Origin: an uncultured Ruminococcus sp.
GTDB lineage: Bacteria; Bacillota; Clostridia; Oscillospirales; CAG-272
Length of the DNA stretch: 32,440 bases
Assembly: GCA_902797235.1 (NCBI GenBank)
Contig: CADBSB010000008.1
Coordinates: forward strand, 1-32,440
Direction: 5' to 3'
Under the pieces are notes generated by a model. That model ran no database searches, was not told the DNA's origin, and saw only the letters and a program-made list of their open reading frames with translations. Below are positions 7,987 through 15,544 of the stretch, piece after piece. Position 1 is the stretch's first letter. Each line of letters opens with the position of its first letter. The position numbers were made by a program, and so were the translations under genes.

Positions 7987-9960
7987 TTATTTGCTCCTTA
8001 TCTTCTTTTTTCTCTTTTTATCGTCTTTTACCGCTATGTACGCTATGAATCCGGCTGCTCCGAGCGCGGGGATCACCAGAAGCGCTGCGTATAAGAATAT
8101 CGATCTGCCGTTCTTTCCTCCGTCTTCAAACAACAGTATCATAACGTCGGCGGAGATCGCGTTTCCGTAAACGGAGCCGTTGTTCGGCTTCTGCTCGGTC
8201 ACGGTAACGCCGCCGTTTGTGTTGACAGACAGCACCTTGACATCCGTATTGTCATATCCTTTTATCTTAATTTCCGTGTTATGAGCTATCGCGCCATCCG
8301 CGTAGACGAATTTGACCGCGCCGATTATCTTGTTGCTTGTAATATCTATCCCGGCGCCTGACAGTATCCTTTCAACCGTTTCATCCGTTACGGAGGTTAT
8401 CTGTATATTTCCGTTTTCCGCGGTAACGGTGACTGATTCTATACCGGATATTTTTTCACAGTCAAAATCTATCGTATATATCTTTGATTCGTCGTCCGTG
8501 TCGGTATCCGTCTGATCCGGCGTCGTTTCATCGGCGGATCTTTCCTTTACGGAAATATAGAATATCTTTTCGTAATCGCCGTCAGCGCCGCCGTCCTTAA
8601 CCGTCGCTTTGACCGTAACGGTGCCGGGTTTATACGCGGTTATCGTTCTTCCGTTGAGCTCAGCTATACAGCCGCCGTCGTTTTCAATGCTCCACACTAC
8701 CGTTTTATTCGTCGCGTTTGACGGAAAGACGGTGTTGTAAAGCACGGTGCTTTGCGATACGGTTATATTGTCCGTTGAAAGCTCAATATCGGATATCGCT
8801 ACGAAAGGCTCAGTTACGGTGAGCTTTATCCTTGACGAAGATATGCCGCCGCAAACACAGTAGATATAGAATTCCTCCGCTTTATCCGTGGGCACCGTGT
8901 ACGTGCTTGAAGTGACGCCTTCTATAAGCGTTCCCTCGTCCGCTTTGCCCGCCGCCTTATACCATTTGAACGTGTCGTCCTCTATGTCGACGGATCTCGC
9001 CGTGACTGTCAGCGTCTCTCCCTTTACTACGCTGAATTTATTTGCGTTTATATAAACCATGGAAACGGAATTGTCGATCTCAGCGCTTATCTTTTTTGTC
9101 GTAACGCTCGCGTCGCCCTTTGTGATCTCAACTACAAAAACGAACGAGCCTGTCAGAGCGTCGGGATTCAACACGGATTTCTGCTCAGCCGCCGTAAAAT
9201 CAAGCACCGCTATATCACTTATCGCAACGCCGTAATCACCGTACCTGCCGAAATACGTTTTAAGATAATCCTTGACCGCAGCGGCGGTATTCGCAATATT
9301 CATATGGATGGCGATGTTAGACGCTTCTATTTCGTTCTTTACCGCCGTTATCGTCGCAAGGTCGGGATCGTTCGGCGTTATTTTGACGTATGAAGTCACG
9401 CTTCCGACGGCGTTATAAGCGGTTAGGCTGATAATATGCTCGATACCACCCGTCAGACCCGTTATTGTAGCCGACGACGCGCTTTTTTGATAAGTCTGAG
9501 TTGATATTATATTATCGGGCGAAGCGGATAAAGCGTATTTTATCTCGTATTTTTCTATATCCGAGCCGTTTCCTTTCGCGCTCCACGTAAGATACGCCGA
9601 ATAATCGCCCGCAACGCCGGACAGCTCAAGCGTAGGAGCCTCCGCGTTGATTTTTACGGAATTGGTTGATACGGTTTTATTTCCGTAAGTTACCTGCGCG
9701 TAAACGGTCTTTCCGAGCATTTCCGCGGTGACCGTGAGCGTATCCGATATACCGCCGTACTTTTCGTTATCCACGTAAAACACGCATACGTTTTCCGACG
9801 GTACGTCTTCCTTATGCACCGTCAGAACGTCGCCGATCGAGGCGGTCTCCGTTCCGCCCGCCGCGGTGGAAAGATAAACGTTTTCTTCCGCGCGGCAGAA
9901 AAGCGGGATCGCGACAATAAGCATAAAAACCGTAAGCGCGGTTTTTACTGTTTTTTTCAC
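7987..9960 (-). CDS. Membrane-anchored surface protein with Fn3 and Ig-like (Big_2) domains
   Basis: A signal peptide covers about residues 1-24. A fibronectin type III domain is visible at about 108-195 (LELSGVAGDYSAYLTWS through ITGLTGGIEHIISLTAYNAVGS). An Ig-like domain lies at about 300-383. A Big_2 (bacterial Ig-like) domain follows at about 388-471 (NITVSQSTVL through GTVTVKATV). A Thr/Asp-rich linker (about 475-490) leads to a further all-beta segment and a single C-terminal membrane helix near 626-646, ending in a basic tail (KDDKKRKKKIRSK). There is no LPXTG motif, so it is held by the helix and not by sortase. The start is GTG, overlapping the rhamnosidase stop (GTGA), with GAGGTG upstream. 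It may bind or present glycans, but no catalytic site is visible. Confidence 0.85.
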   Translation of the reverse strand: MKKTVKTALTVFMLIVAIPLFCRAEENVYLSTAAGGTETASIGDVLTVHKEDVPSENVCVFYVDNEKYGGISDTLTVTAEMLGKTVYAQVTYGNKTVSTNSVKINAEAPTLELSGVAGDYSAYLTWSAKGNGSDIEKYEIKYALSASPDNIISTQTYQKSASSATITGLTGGIEHIISLTAYNAVGSVTSYVKITPNDPDLATITAVKNEIEASNIAIHMNIANTAAAVKDYLKTYFGRYGDYGVAISDIAVLDFTAAEQKSVLNPDALTGSFVFVVEITKGDASVTTKKISAEIDNSVSMVYINANKFSVVKGETLTVTARSVDIEDDTFKWYKAAGKADEGTLIEGVTSSTYTVPTDKAEEFYIYCVCGGISSSRIKLTVTEPFVAISDIELSTDNITVSQSTVLYNTVFPSNATNKTVVWSIENDGGCIAELNGRTITAYKPGTVTVKATVKDGGADGDYEKIFYISVKERSADETTPDQTDTDTDDESKIYTIDFDCEKISGIESVTVTAENGNIQITSVTDETVERILSGAGIDITSNKIIGAVKFVYADGAIAHNTEIKIKGYDNTDVKVLSVNTNGGVTVTEQKPNNGSVYGNAISADVMILLFEDGGKNGRSIFLYAALLVIPALGAAGFIAYIAVKDDKKRKKKIRSK

Positions 9961-12647
9961 GTTGCCACCTCCCTGTCAAGGATCTTGAACGTATATACGC
10001 CGGAGCCGAGCTCCGATTTCTCCGTTATCTTCGTATATCCTCTCTTTGTCGCGGTGTAAAGCTTACCGTCGGGCATAACGACGGCTTTTGCGTTTACCGG
10101 CACGGTAAGCGTAAGATCGAAGCCGTTATCCGTTCTTTTCCATTCCGAGCAGATAAGCCCTGCCGCGCTTTTGTAGCTGCCGTTTACGTGCTTAATGCGC
10201 TTATCCGGCACTGGCTTGTATGAGAATACGCGGTACCCGGGCGTTATCGGCTTTATACCGAGCATATACTCATAAAACCACTCGTAGCAGCTGCCGAGCG
10301 AATAGTGGTTAAAGGAGTTCATCCCCGCGTCGCCGAAGCCGTTTTCCTTCGTATAGCTGTTCCAGCGCTCCCATACCGTCGTCGCGCCGTTTTTTACGGA
10401 ATATAACCACGACGGATAAGTGTCCTTTAAAAGGATATCGTACGCGGTATCCTCATAACCATTGTCGCACAGAACGGGCAAAAGATAGCTGACGCCTACA
10501 AAGCCGGTGTTAAGATGTCCGTCGGCTTCATCTATTTTGCGTTTCAGATGCGATACCGCTTTTTTCTTCGCTTCGCCCGAAACAAGTCCGAATTTCAGCG
10601 CCAGAACGTAATCGCACTGCGTGTCGCCTTTTATTTTGTATTCGTCTTCAAGATAAGCCTCGCGCCACGCGTCGCTTATCTTTTCAAATTCTGTTTTATA
10701 ATATTCCGCTTTTTCTTTATCTCCCGTAATTGAAGCATATTCGGACAGCAGATACGCGTCGTACGCTAAAAACGCGGTGGCGAGAACGTCCTTCGGCGTC
10801 GTTTCATTTACCGAAAGCCAGTCGCCGTAGCCGAAATCGGGGCGCAGATATCCGTTCGTTGTGCCTATTAGCATATTATAATACTTTTCCGCATACGGCA
10901 TAATATCGGATATAAAGCGCTTGTCTCCGTACATTTTATATACCGTGTACGGTATAACGAATATCGCGTCGCCCCACGCGGCGTTGCCGTTGCCGACAAG
11001 ATCGTAGCCGTTTTTCCATTTCAGCATGGGCGCAATATCGGTTATCGAACCGTTCGGCTTCTGCGCGTCCGTCAGATCGCTTAAATATTTTTGATAAAAC
11101 GCGGCGCAGTCCATACCGTAACAGGCGGATTTGCAGAAGACCTGCGCGTCGCCCGTCCAGCCGAGACGCTCGTCACGCTGCGGGCAATCTGTCGGCAGGC
11201 TGAAAAAGTTTCCTCTGTTGCCCCACGTGATATTTGATATGAGTTTATTCAACGATCTGTCAGACGTCTCTATCTTTCCGGTCTGGCTGCAGGCGGAATA
11301 AAGGACGTGCAGGGTTATATCGTCGGGATCCGGCTCGTAATCAAGTCCGTCTATTTCAATATACCTGAAGCCGTGGAACGTAAAGCGCGGAAAATACAGA
11401 TCGTCATAGCCGCGGCATACGTACGTATCGGTTTGCTTTGCGCTTCTTAAATTCGTCGTATACAGCGTTCCTTTATATCCGTCACAGCCGCGCTCGCCAT
11501 TGTTCGCGTCGTTAAGCATTTCTCCGTGTCTGACCGTTATCACCGTGTCTTTTTTGCATTTCAGCTTTATTGACGCGACGCCTACGGCGTTCTGACCGAA
11601 ATCGACGATATATTTGCCGTAAACGCAGTTTATCGACACGGGTCTTATATGCGCCATCTCACAGACGTCCGGTCCCGTCGCGGCTTTCAGCTTAACGCCG
11701 TTAAGGAGCGGCGGATTGAAATGCACGCAAGGCGCCCAGCCGTCTTTTTTGCCGTTTATATCAAACGCATTGTCGTCCGCGAGCCTTTTATCGCAGTATT
11801 CGCCGTTCTGATTGTCCGTATATAAATACTCGGACGCTTTGCATTCCCATTTGTTATCCGTATATTTTTCGTCGTACGAGCCGTCTTTGTATATTATCTT
11901 GAAATACGCGGACAGACCGACCCTGTCTCCGTACTGATCTCTGCCGAGGGCGCTTAAATTTGACTTGTACCATCCGTCGCCGACGGCCGCGCCTACCGTG
12001 TTTTTACCGTTTTTAATATAATCCGTAACGTCGTAAAACTTGTATTGAAGAGTTTTGTTGTAGTCCGTAAAGCCGGGCAGAAATCTCGATTTTCCGACGG
12101 TTTTGCCGTTGATGTAAAACTCGAATATGCCGAGAGCTGTTGTATACAGATATACCGATTTTATCTCTTTTCCGATATCAAGCTCCGATCTGAACACAGG
12201 CGCAGGCAAACCGCCCAAGCCTTCCGAAGCCTCGCTTTTAATCAAACATCCGTCCGGCGCGGTTATGAATCTGCCGAGTAGCTTTGCTTTATCCGAAACG
12301 CCCGTTGCAAAAACGCCGGGCGCGCTTTTTATTGCTTTGCCGTCCACCATTGCGTAGAATTTGAAATAATAAACGGTCTCCGGCATAAGCGGTTTGCCGT
12401 CGTATACGACGTCTGTGATCTCACACGAATTAACCGTGCCGGAATTATACATATCGCCAATACCGTCGTCGACAAGCTCCTTTGACGAGCTGACGATAAG
12501 CTTGTAACACTGTACCGACATATTCTGCCCTATACCGTCAACTGTAAAGGAAAAACACGGTTTGTCCGTATTTATGCAGTAAATCCCGCTTATATTTTTA
12601 TCCTTGTCCGCCGTCATATGCTCGCAGCGAAGATCGATAATTTTCAT
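9957..12647 (-). CDS. Alpha-L-rhamnosidase, glycoside hydrolase family 78 (cytoplasmic)
   Basis: GH78 enzymes release terminal L-rhamnose by inversion. The order is an Ig-like N-domain, a jelly-roll rhamnosidase N-domain (about 145-320), a ConA-like domain with VDFGQNAVGVASIKLKCK, the (alpha/alpha)6 barrel and a C-terminal beta-domain. The key motif DCPQRDERLGWTGDAQ lies near residue 485 and supplies the acidic residues that include the general acid. The Glu of TTVWERWNSY near residue 759 is the expected general base. No signal peptide is present. A TTG at 12662 extends the frame, but I use the ATG at 12647 because GAGGTG sits just upstream. It is the first gene of a four-gene operon and is divergent from the ABC transporter operon. 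Confidence 0.95.
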   Translation of the reverse strand: MKIIDLRCEHMTADKDKNISGIYCINTDKPCFSFTVDGIGQNMSVQCYKLIVSSSKELVDDGIGDMYNSGTVNSCEITDVVYDGKPLMPETVYYFKFYAMVDGKAIKSAPGVFATGVSDKAKLLGRFITAPDGCLIKSEASEGLGGLPAPVFRSELDIGKEIKSVYLYTTALGIFEFYINGKTVGKSRFLPGFTDYNKTLQYKFYDVTDYIKNGKNTVGAAVGDGWYKSNLSALGRDQYGDRVGLSAYFKIIYKDGSYDEKYTDNKWECKASEYLYTDNQNGEYCDKRLADDNAFDINGKKDGWAPCVHFNPPLLNGVKLKAATGPDVCEMAHIRPVSINCVYGKYIVDFGQNAVGVASIKLKCKKDTVITVRHGEMLNDANNGERGCDGYKGTLYTTNLRSAKQTDTYVCRGYDDLYFPRFTFHGFRYIEIDGLDYEPDPDDITLHVLYSACSQTGKIETSDRSLNKLISNITWGNRGNFFSLPTDCPQRDERLGWTGDAQVFCKSACYGMDCAAFYQKYLSDLTDAQKPNGSITDIAPMLKWKNGYDLVGNGNAAWGDAIFVIPYTVYKMYGDKRFISDIMPYAEKYYNMLIGTTNGYLRPDFGYGDWLSVNETTPKDVLATAFLAYDAYLLSEYASITGDKEKAEYYKTEFEKISDAWREAYLEDEYKIKGDTQCDYVLALKFGLVSGEAKKKAVSHLKRKIDEADGHLNTGFVGVSYLLPVLCDNGYEDTAYDILLKDTYPSWLYSVKNGATTVWERWNSYTKENGFGDAGMNSFNHYSLGSCYEWFYEYMLGIKPITPGYRVFSYKPVPDKRIKHVNGSYKSAAGLICSEWKRTDNGFDLTLTVPVNAKAVVMPDGKLYTATKRGYTKITEKSELGSGVYTFKILDREVAT

Positions 12648-12650
12648 ACG

Positions 12651-12656
12651 CACCTC
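12651..12656 (-). promoter_or_regulatory. Ribosome binding site that fixes the rhamnosidase start
   Basis: The minus strand reads GAGGTG three bases before the ATG at 12647 (five bases after GAGG). It supports this start rather than the TTG at 12662. Confidence 0.7.
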
Positions 12657-12679
12657 AAACAACTATTTCTTCATTTTGC

Positions 12680-12708
12680 ATTATATCACATTATTTTTAA
12701 AATTACAA
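12680..12708 (-). promoter_or_regulatory. Sigma-A promoter of the rhamnosidase-mtnN operon
   Basis: On the minus strand TTGTAA (12703-12708), 17 bases and TATAAT (12680-12685) form a good promoter 32 bases upstream of the start codon. It faces the plus-strand promoter at 12753-12781, so the two operons share a regulatory region of about 170 bases. Confidence 0.82.
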
Positions 12709-12752
12709 GTCTTTTATACAAATATAATTACATTATGTTTAAACCGCCGTAA

Positions 12753-12781
12753 TTGACTTATACGGCGCGTTGTAGTATAAT
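12753..12781 (+). promoter_or_regulatory. Sigma-A promoter of the ABC transporter-rhamnosidase operon
   Basis: TTGACT (12753-12758), a 17-base spacer and TATAAT (12776-12781) match the consensus at 11 of 12 positions. The predicted start falls inside the palindrome that begins within the -10 box, which suggests repression by a bound regulator. Confidence 0.9.
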
Positions 12782-12798
12782 TATGATTGAATCATAAT
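12780..12798 (+). promoter_or_regulatory. Perfect 19-bp palindrome, probable operator
   Basis: ATTATGATT, a central G and AATCATAAT form a perfect inverted repeat with nine-base arms. It overlaps the last two bases of the -10 box and covers the expected transcription start. The position is typical of a repressor site. The binding protein is unknown, and no dedicated regulator gene lies next to it. Confidence 0.75.
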
Positions 12799-12816
12799 AC
12801 ATGAAAGGACGCTTTT

Positions 12817-15531
12817 ATGCTCTGTGTAAAAAACCTGACTAAAACGTACGGCAGGGGCAAGCTTGCCGTGCAGGCGCTGAAGGGCATATCCATTGATTTT
12901 CCCGAGACCGGTATGGTGATGATACTCGGTAAATCCGGCTGCGGTAAATCAACGCTCATGAATATGCTCGGAGGGCTTGACAGACCGACGTCGGGCGACG
13001 TTTACATAAACGGAACGCCGTTTTCATCTCTGTCGTCGCAGAAGCTTGACGATTACAGAAACACATACGTCGGCTTTGTATTCCAGAATTTCAACATTAT
13101 AGAAAACAGAACTGTTTATGAAAATATCGAGCTTGCGCTGAAATTACAAAATTACAGATCGGATTATGAAAGCATTGACGAGGCGCTTACCTCCGTCGGT
13201 CTTGCCGGCCTCGGTTACAGAAAGCCGTCTGAGTTATCGGGCGGTCAGCGGCAGAGGGTCGCGATCGCTCGCGCGCTCGTCAAAAAACCGGAGGTCATTT
13301 TAGCGGACGAACCGTCTGGCTCGCTCGACTCCGTCACGGGCGACGATCTTTTCGTCGCGCTCAAAAAAATCAGTAAAACGCGCCTCGTGATAGTAGTAAC
13401 GCACGACAACGAAATAGCGTACAAGTACGGCGACAGAATTATATTTATGTCCGACGGTACGCTGACCGGCGACATCGACCGTATAAAGCATAAGGCGGAC
13501 GCCGATACGAAATTCATACGCGACAACATAATGTTCGTAAAAGCCGGCCATATGCTGACTATGCAGGAGGCGGAAAGCACGGTAGACGACAAGAAGGACA
13601 ATTATCTTACGTTTGAAACTGATAAACAGCACGTCGTCCTCGCGTACCCGGACACTATCGACGAGGTGGACGAGGGATACAGTCCCGGCGACTTTGCACC
13701 TCACGTCGAGCCTGAGCCCGCGCCCTTACCGCCGCTCAAGCTTCGCCGCGCTTCGATGAGCTTCAAAAACTGTCTGTCGCAGGCGGGCGGAAGTATAAGA
13801 AAGCGCAAGGGAAGGTTCGTCGTCACGATCATCGTTTCGCTTATCTGTATGTGTCTTTTGAACACCGGTCTCACGCTCTCCATGATTAACGACGCCGCGG
13901 TCATATCGAACACCGTACAGGACGAAAAGCTCGATTTTCTTAAAATAGAGTGGCGTTATCACAGCAATTACCGGGAGCTTTCTGATAAATTCGGCAGCTT
14001 TATGCCCGGTATATCGTACAAATGCGATCTGTCGTACATACCTGTAAACAACATAAAGGCCGAAAAAAACGGCAACACGCTTGACGTTATGAGTATGCTT
14101 TTCGATCAGGAAAAGAAATTCGGCTTCAGCGGCGTTATAGAATACGACGATATCGGTAACTGCGGTTATCCCTTGCTTTGCGGCAGTTATCCCGAAAGCG
14201 AAGACGAGATAATGATAACCGACACGTCCGCAGAGGAGCTGATCTCATGCGGCTTCGTCTCCGTTTCTGACGACGGAAGTTATGAATTATATATGCCGAG
14301 GACTGCGGAAGAAATAGCCGGTAAAACGATATTGATAGGCGCGAGCACAAATCATTACAAACTGAAAATAAGCGGTATAATGAAAACGAACTGCGCGGCG
14401 TTAAACGAAAAATCGTCAAAATTCAGTCTTACAAATATTTTCAGCATCGCCCGCGGCATGACCAACGTAAGAAACGAATATAAAATGATATTTGCAAAAA
14501 CAGGCCTGAATAAAAAGCTTGACGATTATATTTCGGCGTCGGCGGAGGGCTACGTCGATATAATGACGTTGCCGAACACTGACGCCGAAGGCGGCGAATA
14601 CTATTCTTATTTATACGGATCGAACGTTACGTACAGATCTAATTCCGCGGACACGGAATACTATATAACCGATCCTGATTTTGAGGAGCGCGGATACGTT
14701 CTAGCAGATGATGAAATACTTATATCGGCCGATATTTTCAAGGAAATACTCGATACAGTATCTTCAAGCGAGGATCTTACCGGACTTTTATCCATGATAA
14801 GCTTCAGCGGAGACAGTATAAATACAAAGCTGAATTTCAACATCAACTGCTACAGCAGATATAATTATTATGATACAGAAAGCAAATATAATTATCAGAC
14901 CACGGCTTTCAAATTAGTCGGCGTTACAAAGAACAGCAACTGCATAACGGTCAGCAAAAACGTTGCAAACGATCTTATGGGCTCCGCGTTCAAATCGGAA
15001 TCCATGTATTTCTCCGCCAAGACCGTCAACGTCAAAAATCTTGTTAAGCTGGCAAAGGAAAACAACCTTGATATAAGCTCCGTTCTGTTTTCAAACGTTT
15101 TAGGCACAACGGAAACGATGCACGAAATAAGCACGGTTTTGCTTATATTCTCCGCCGTTGTCGCGTTCTTCCTCTTTATTATCATCCTTAACTTCCTTTC
15201 GCTTCTCGTTAAGGAAAGGAACAAGGAGCTGGGCATCATGCGCGCGCTCGGCACATCCGGTCCGGTGACGATAAAGGTATTTTACATAGAGCTTGCGATA
15301 CTCGATCTGCTTATCGTAATAATATCCGCGATAATTTCTTACCGCATCGTTTCAAGTATAAACGACACGATCGGCATGATACTCGTTTATCAGATAAGCT
15401 GGGTAAAATTCGGAATAGTTCAGTTCTTACTGTCGTTCCTCATTTTTTCGGCGTTCCTTGTGCTTACGGCTTACCCGATACTTCACCGTATAGTCAAAAA
15501 GCAGCCTATCGACGTTATACGTGCAATATAA
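12817..15531 (+). CDS. ABC transporter, fused ATPase and FtsX/MacB-type permease (first of a pair)
   Basis: The N-terminal ATPase resembles the MacB/LolD class: Walker A GKSGCGKST (38-46), Q-loop Gln90, signature LSGGQ (140-144), Walker B VILADE (160-165) and switch His196. A cytoplasmic linker of about 100 residues ends in a Pro-rich stretch (PEPAPLPP) and a basic patch. One membrane helix follows (about 334-354). Then comes a large extracytoplasmic domain (about 360-765) and three C-terminal helices (about 772-798, 820-845, 865-889), the FtsX-like topology. Such transporters move or extract amphipathic molecules, or transmit force, and are not sugar importers. The start has GAAAGGA seven bases upstream. 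The next gene begins 13 bases after the stop, so the two probably form a heterodimer. Confidence 0.92.
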   Translation: MLCVKNLTKTYGRGKLAVQALKGISIDFPETGMVMILGKSGCGKSTLMNMLGGLDRPTSGDVYINGTPFSSLSSQKLDDYRNTYVGFVFQNFNIIENRTVYENIELALKLQNYRSDYESIDEALTSVGLAGLGYRKPSELSGGQRQRVAIARALVKKPEVILADEPSGSLDSVTGDDLFVALKKISKTRLVIVVTHDNEIAYKYGDRIIFMSDGTLTGDIDRIKHKADADTKFIRDNIMFVKAGHMLTMQEAESTVDDKKDNYLTFETDKQHVVLAYPDTIDEVDEGYSPGDFAPHVEPEPAPLPPLKLRRASMSFKNCLSQAGGSIRKRKGRFVVTIIVSLICMCLLNTGLTLSMINDAAVISNTVQDEKLDFLKIEWRYHSNYRELSDKFGSFMPGISYKCDLSYIPVNNIKAEKNGNTLDVMSMLFDQEKKFGFSGVIEYDDIGNCGYPLLCGSYPESEDEIMITDTSAEELISCGFVSVSDDGSYELYMPRTAEEIAGKTILIGASTNHYKLKISGIMKTNCAALNEKSSKFSLTNIFSIARGMTNVRNEYKMIFAKTGLNKKLDDYISASAEGYVDIMTLPNTDAEGGEYYSYLYGSNVTYRSNSADTEYYITDPDFEERGYVLADDEILISADIFKEILDTVSSSEDLTGLLSMISFSGDSINTKLNFNINCYSRYNYYDTESKYNYQTTAFKLVGVTKNSNCITVSKNVANDLMGSAFKSESMYFSAKTVNVKNLVKLAKENNLDISSVLFSNVLGTTETMHEISTVLLIFSAVVAFFLFIIILNFLSLLVKERNKELGIMRALGTSGPVTIKVFYIELAILDLLIVIISAIISYRIVSSINDTIGMILVYQISWVKFGIVQFLLSFLIFSAFLVLTAYPILHRIVKKQPIDVIRAI

Positions 15532-15540
15532 AGGCGGTGA
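15531..15540 (+). promoter_or_regulatory. Ribosome binding site that fixes the second transporter start
   Basis: AAGGCGGTGA precedes the ATG at 15545. An in-frame GTG at 15521 overlaps the first transporter gene and has no comparable site, so the ATG is preferred. Confidence 0.7.
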
Positions 15541-15544
15541 TAAA

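Noticed and set aside
12657-12816. A small gene in the divergent intergenic region
   Set aside because: The sequence is AT-rich and filled by the two promoters and the palindrome; no open frame with a ribosome binding site is present.
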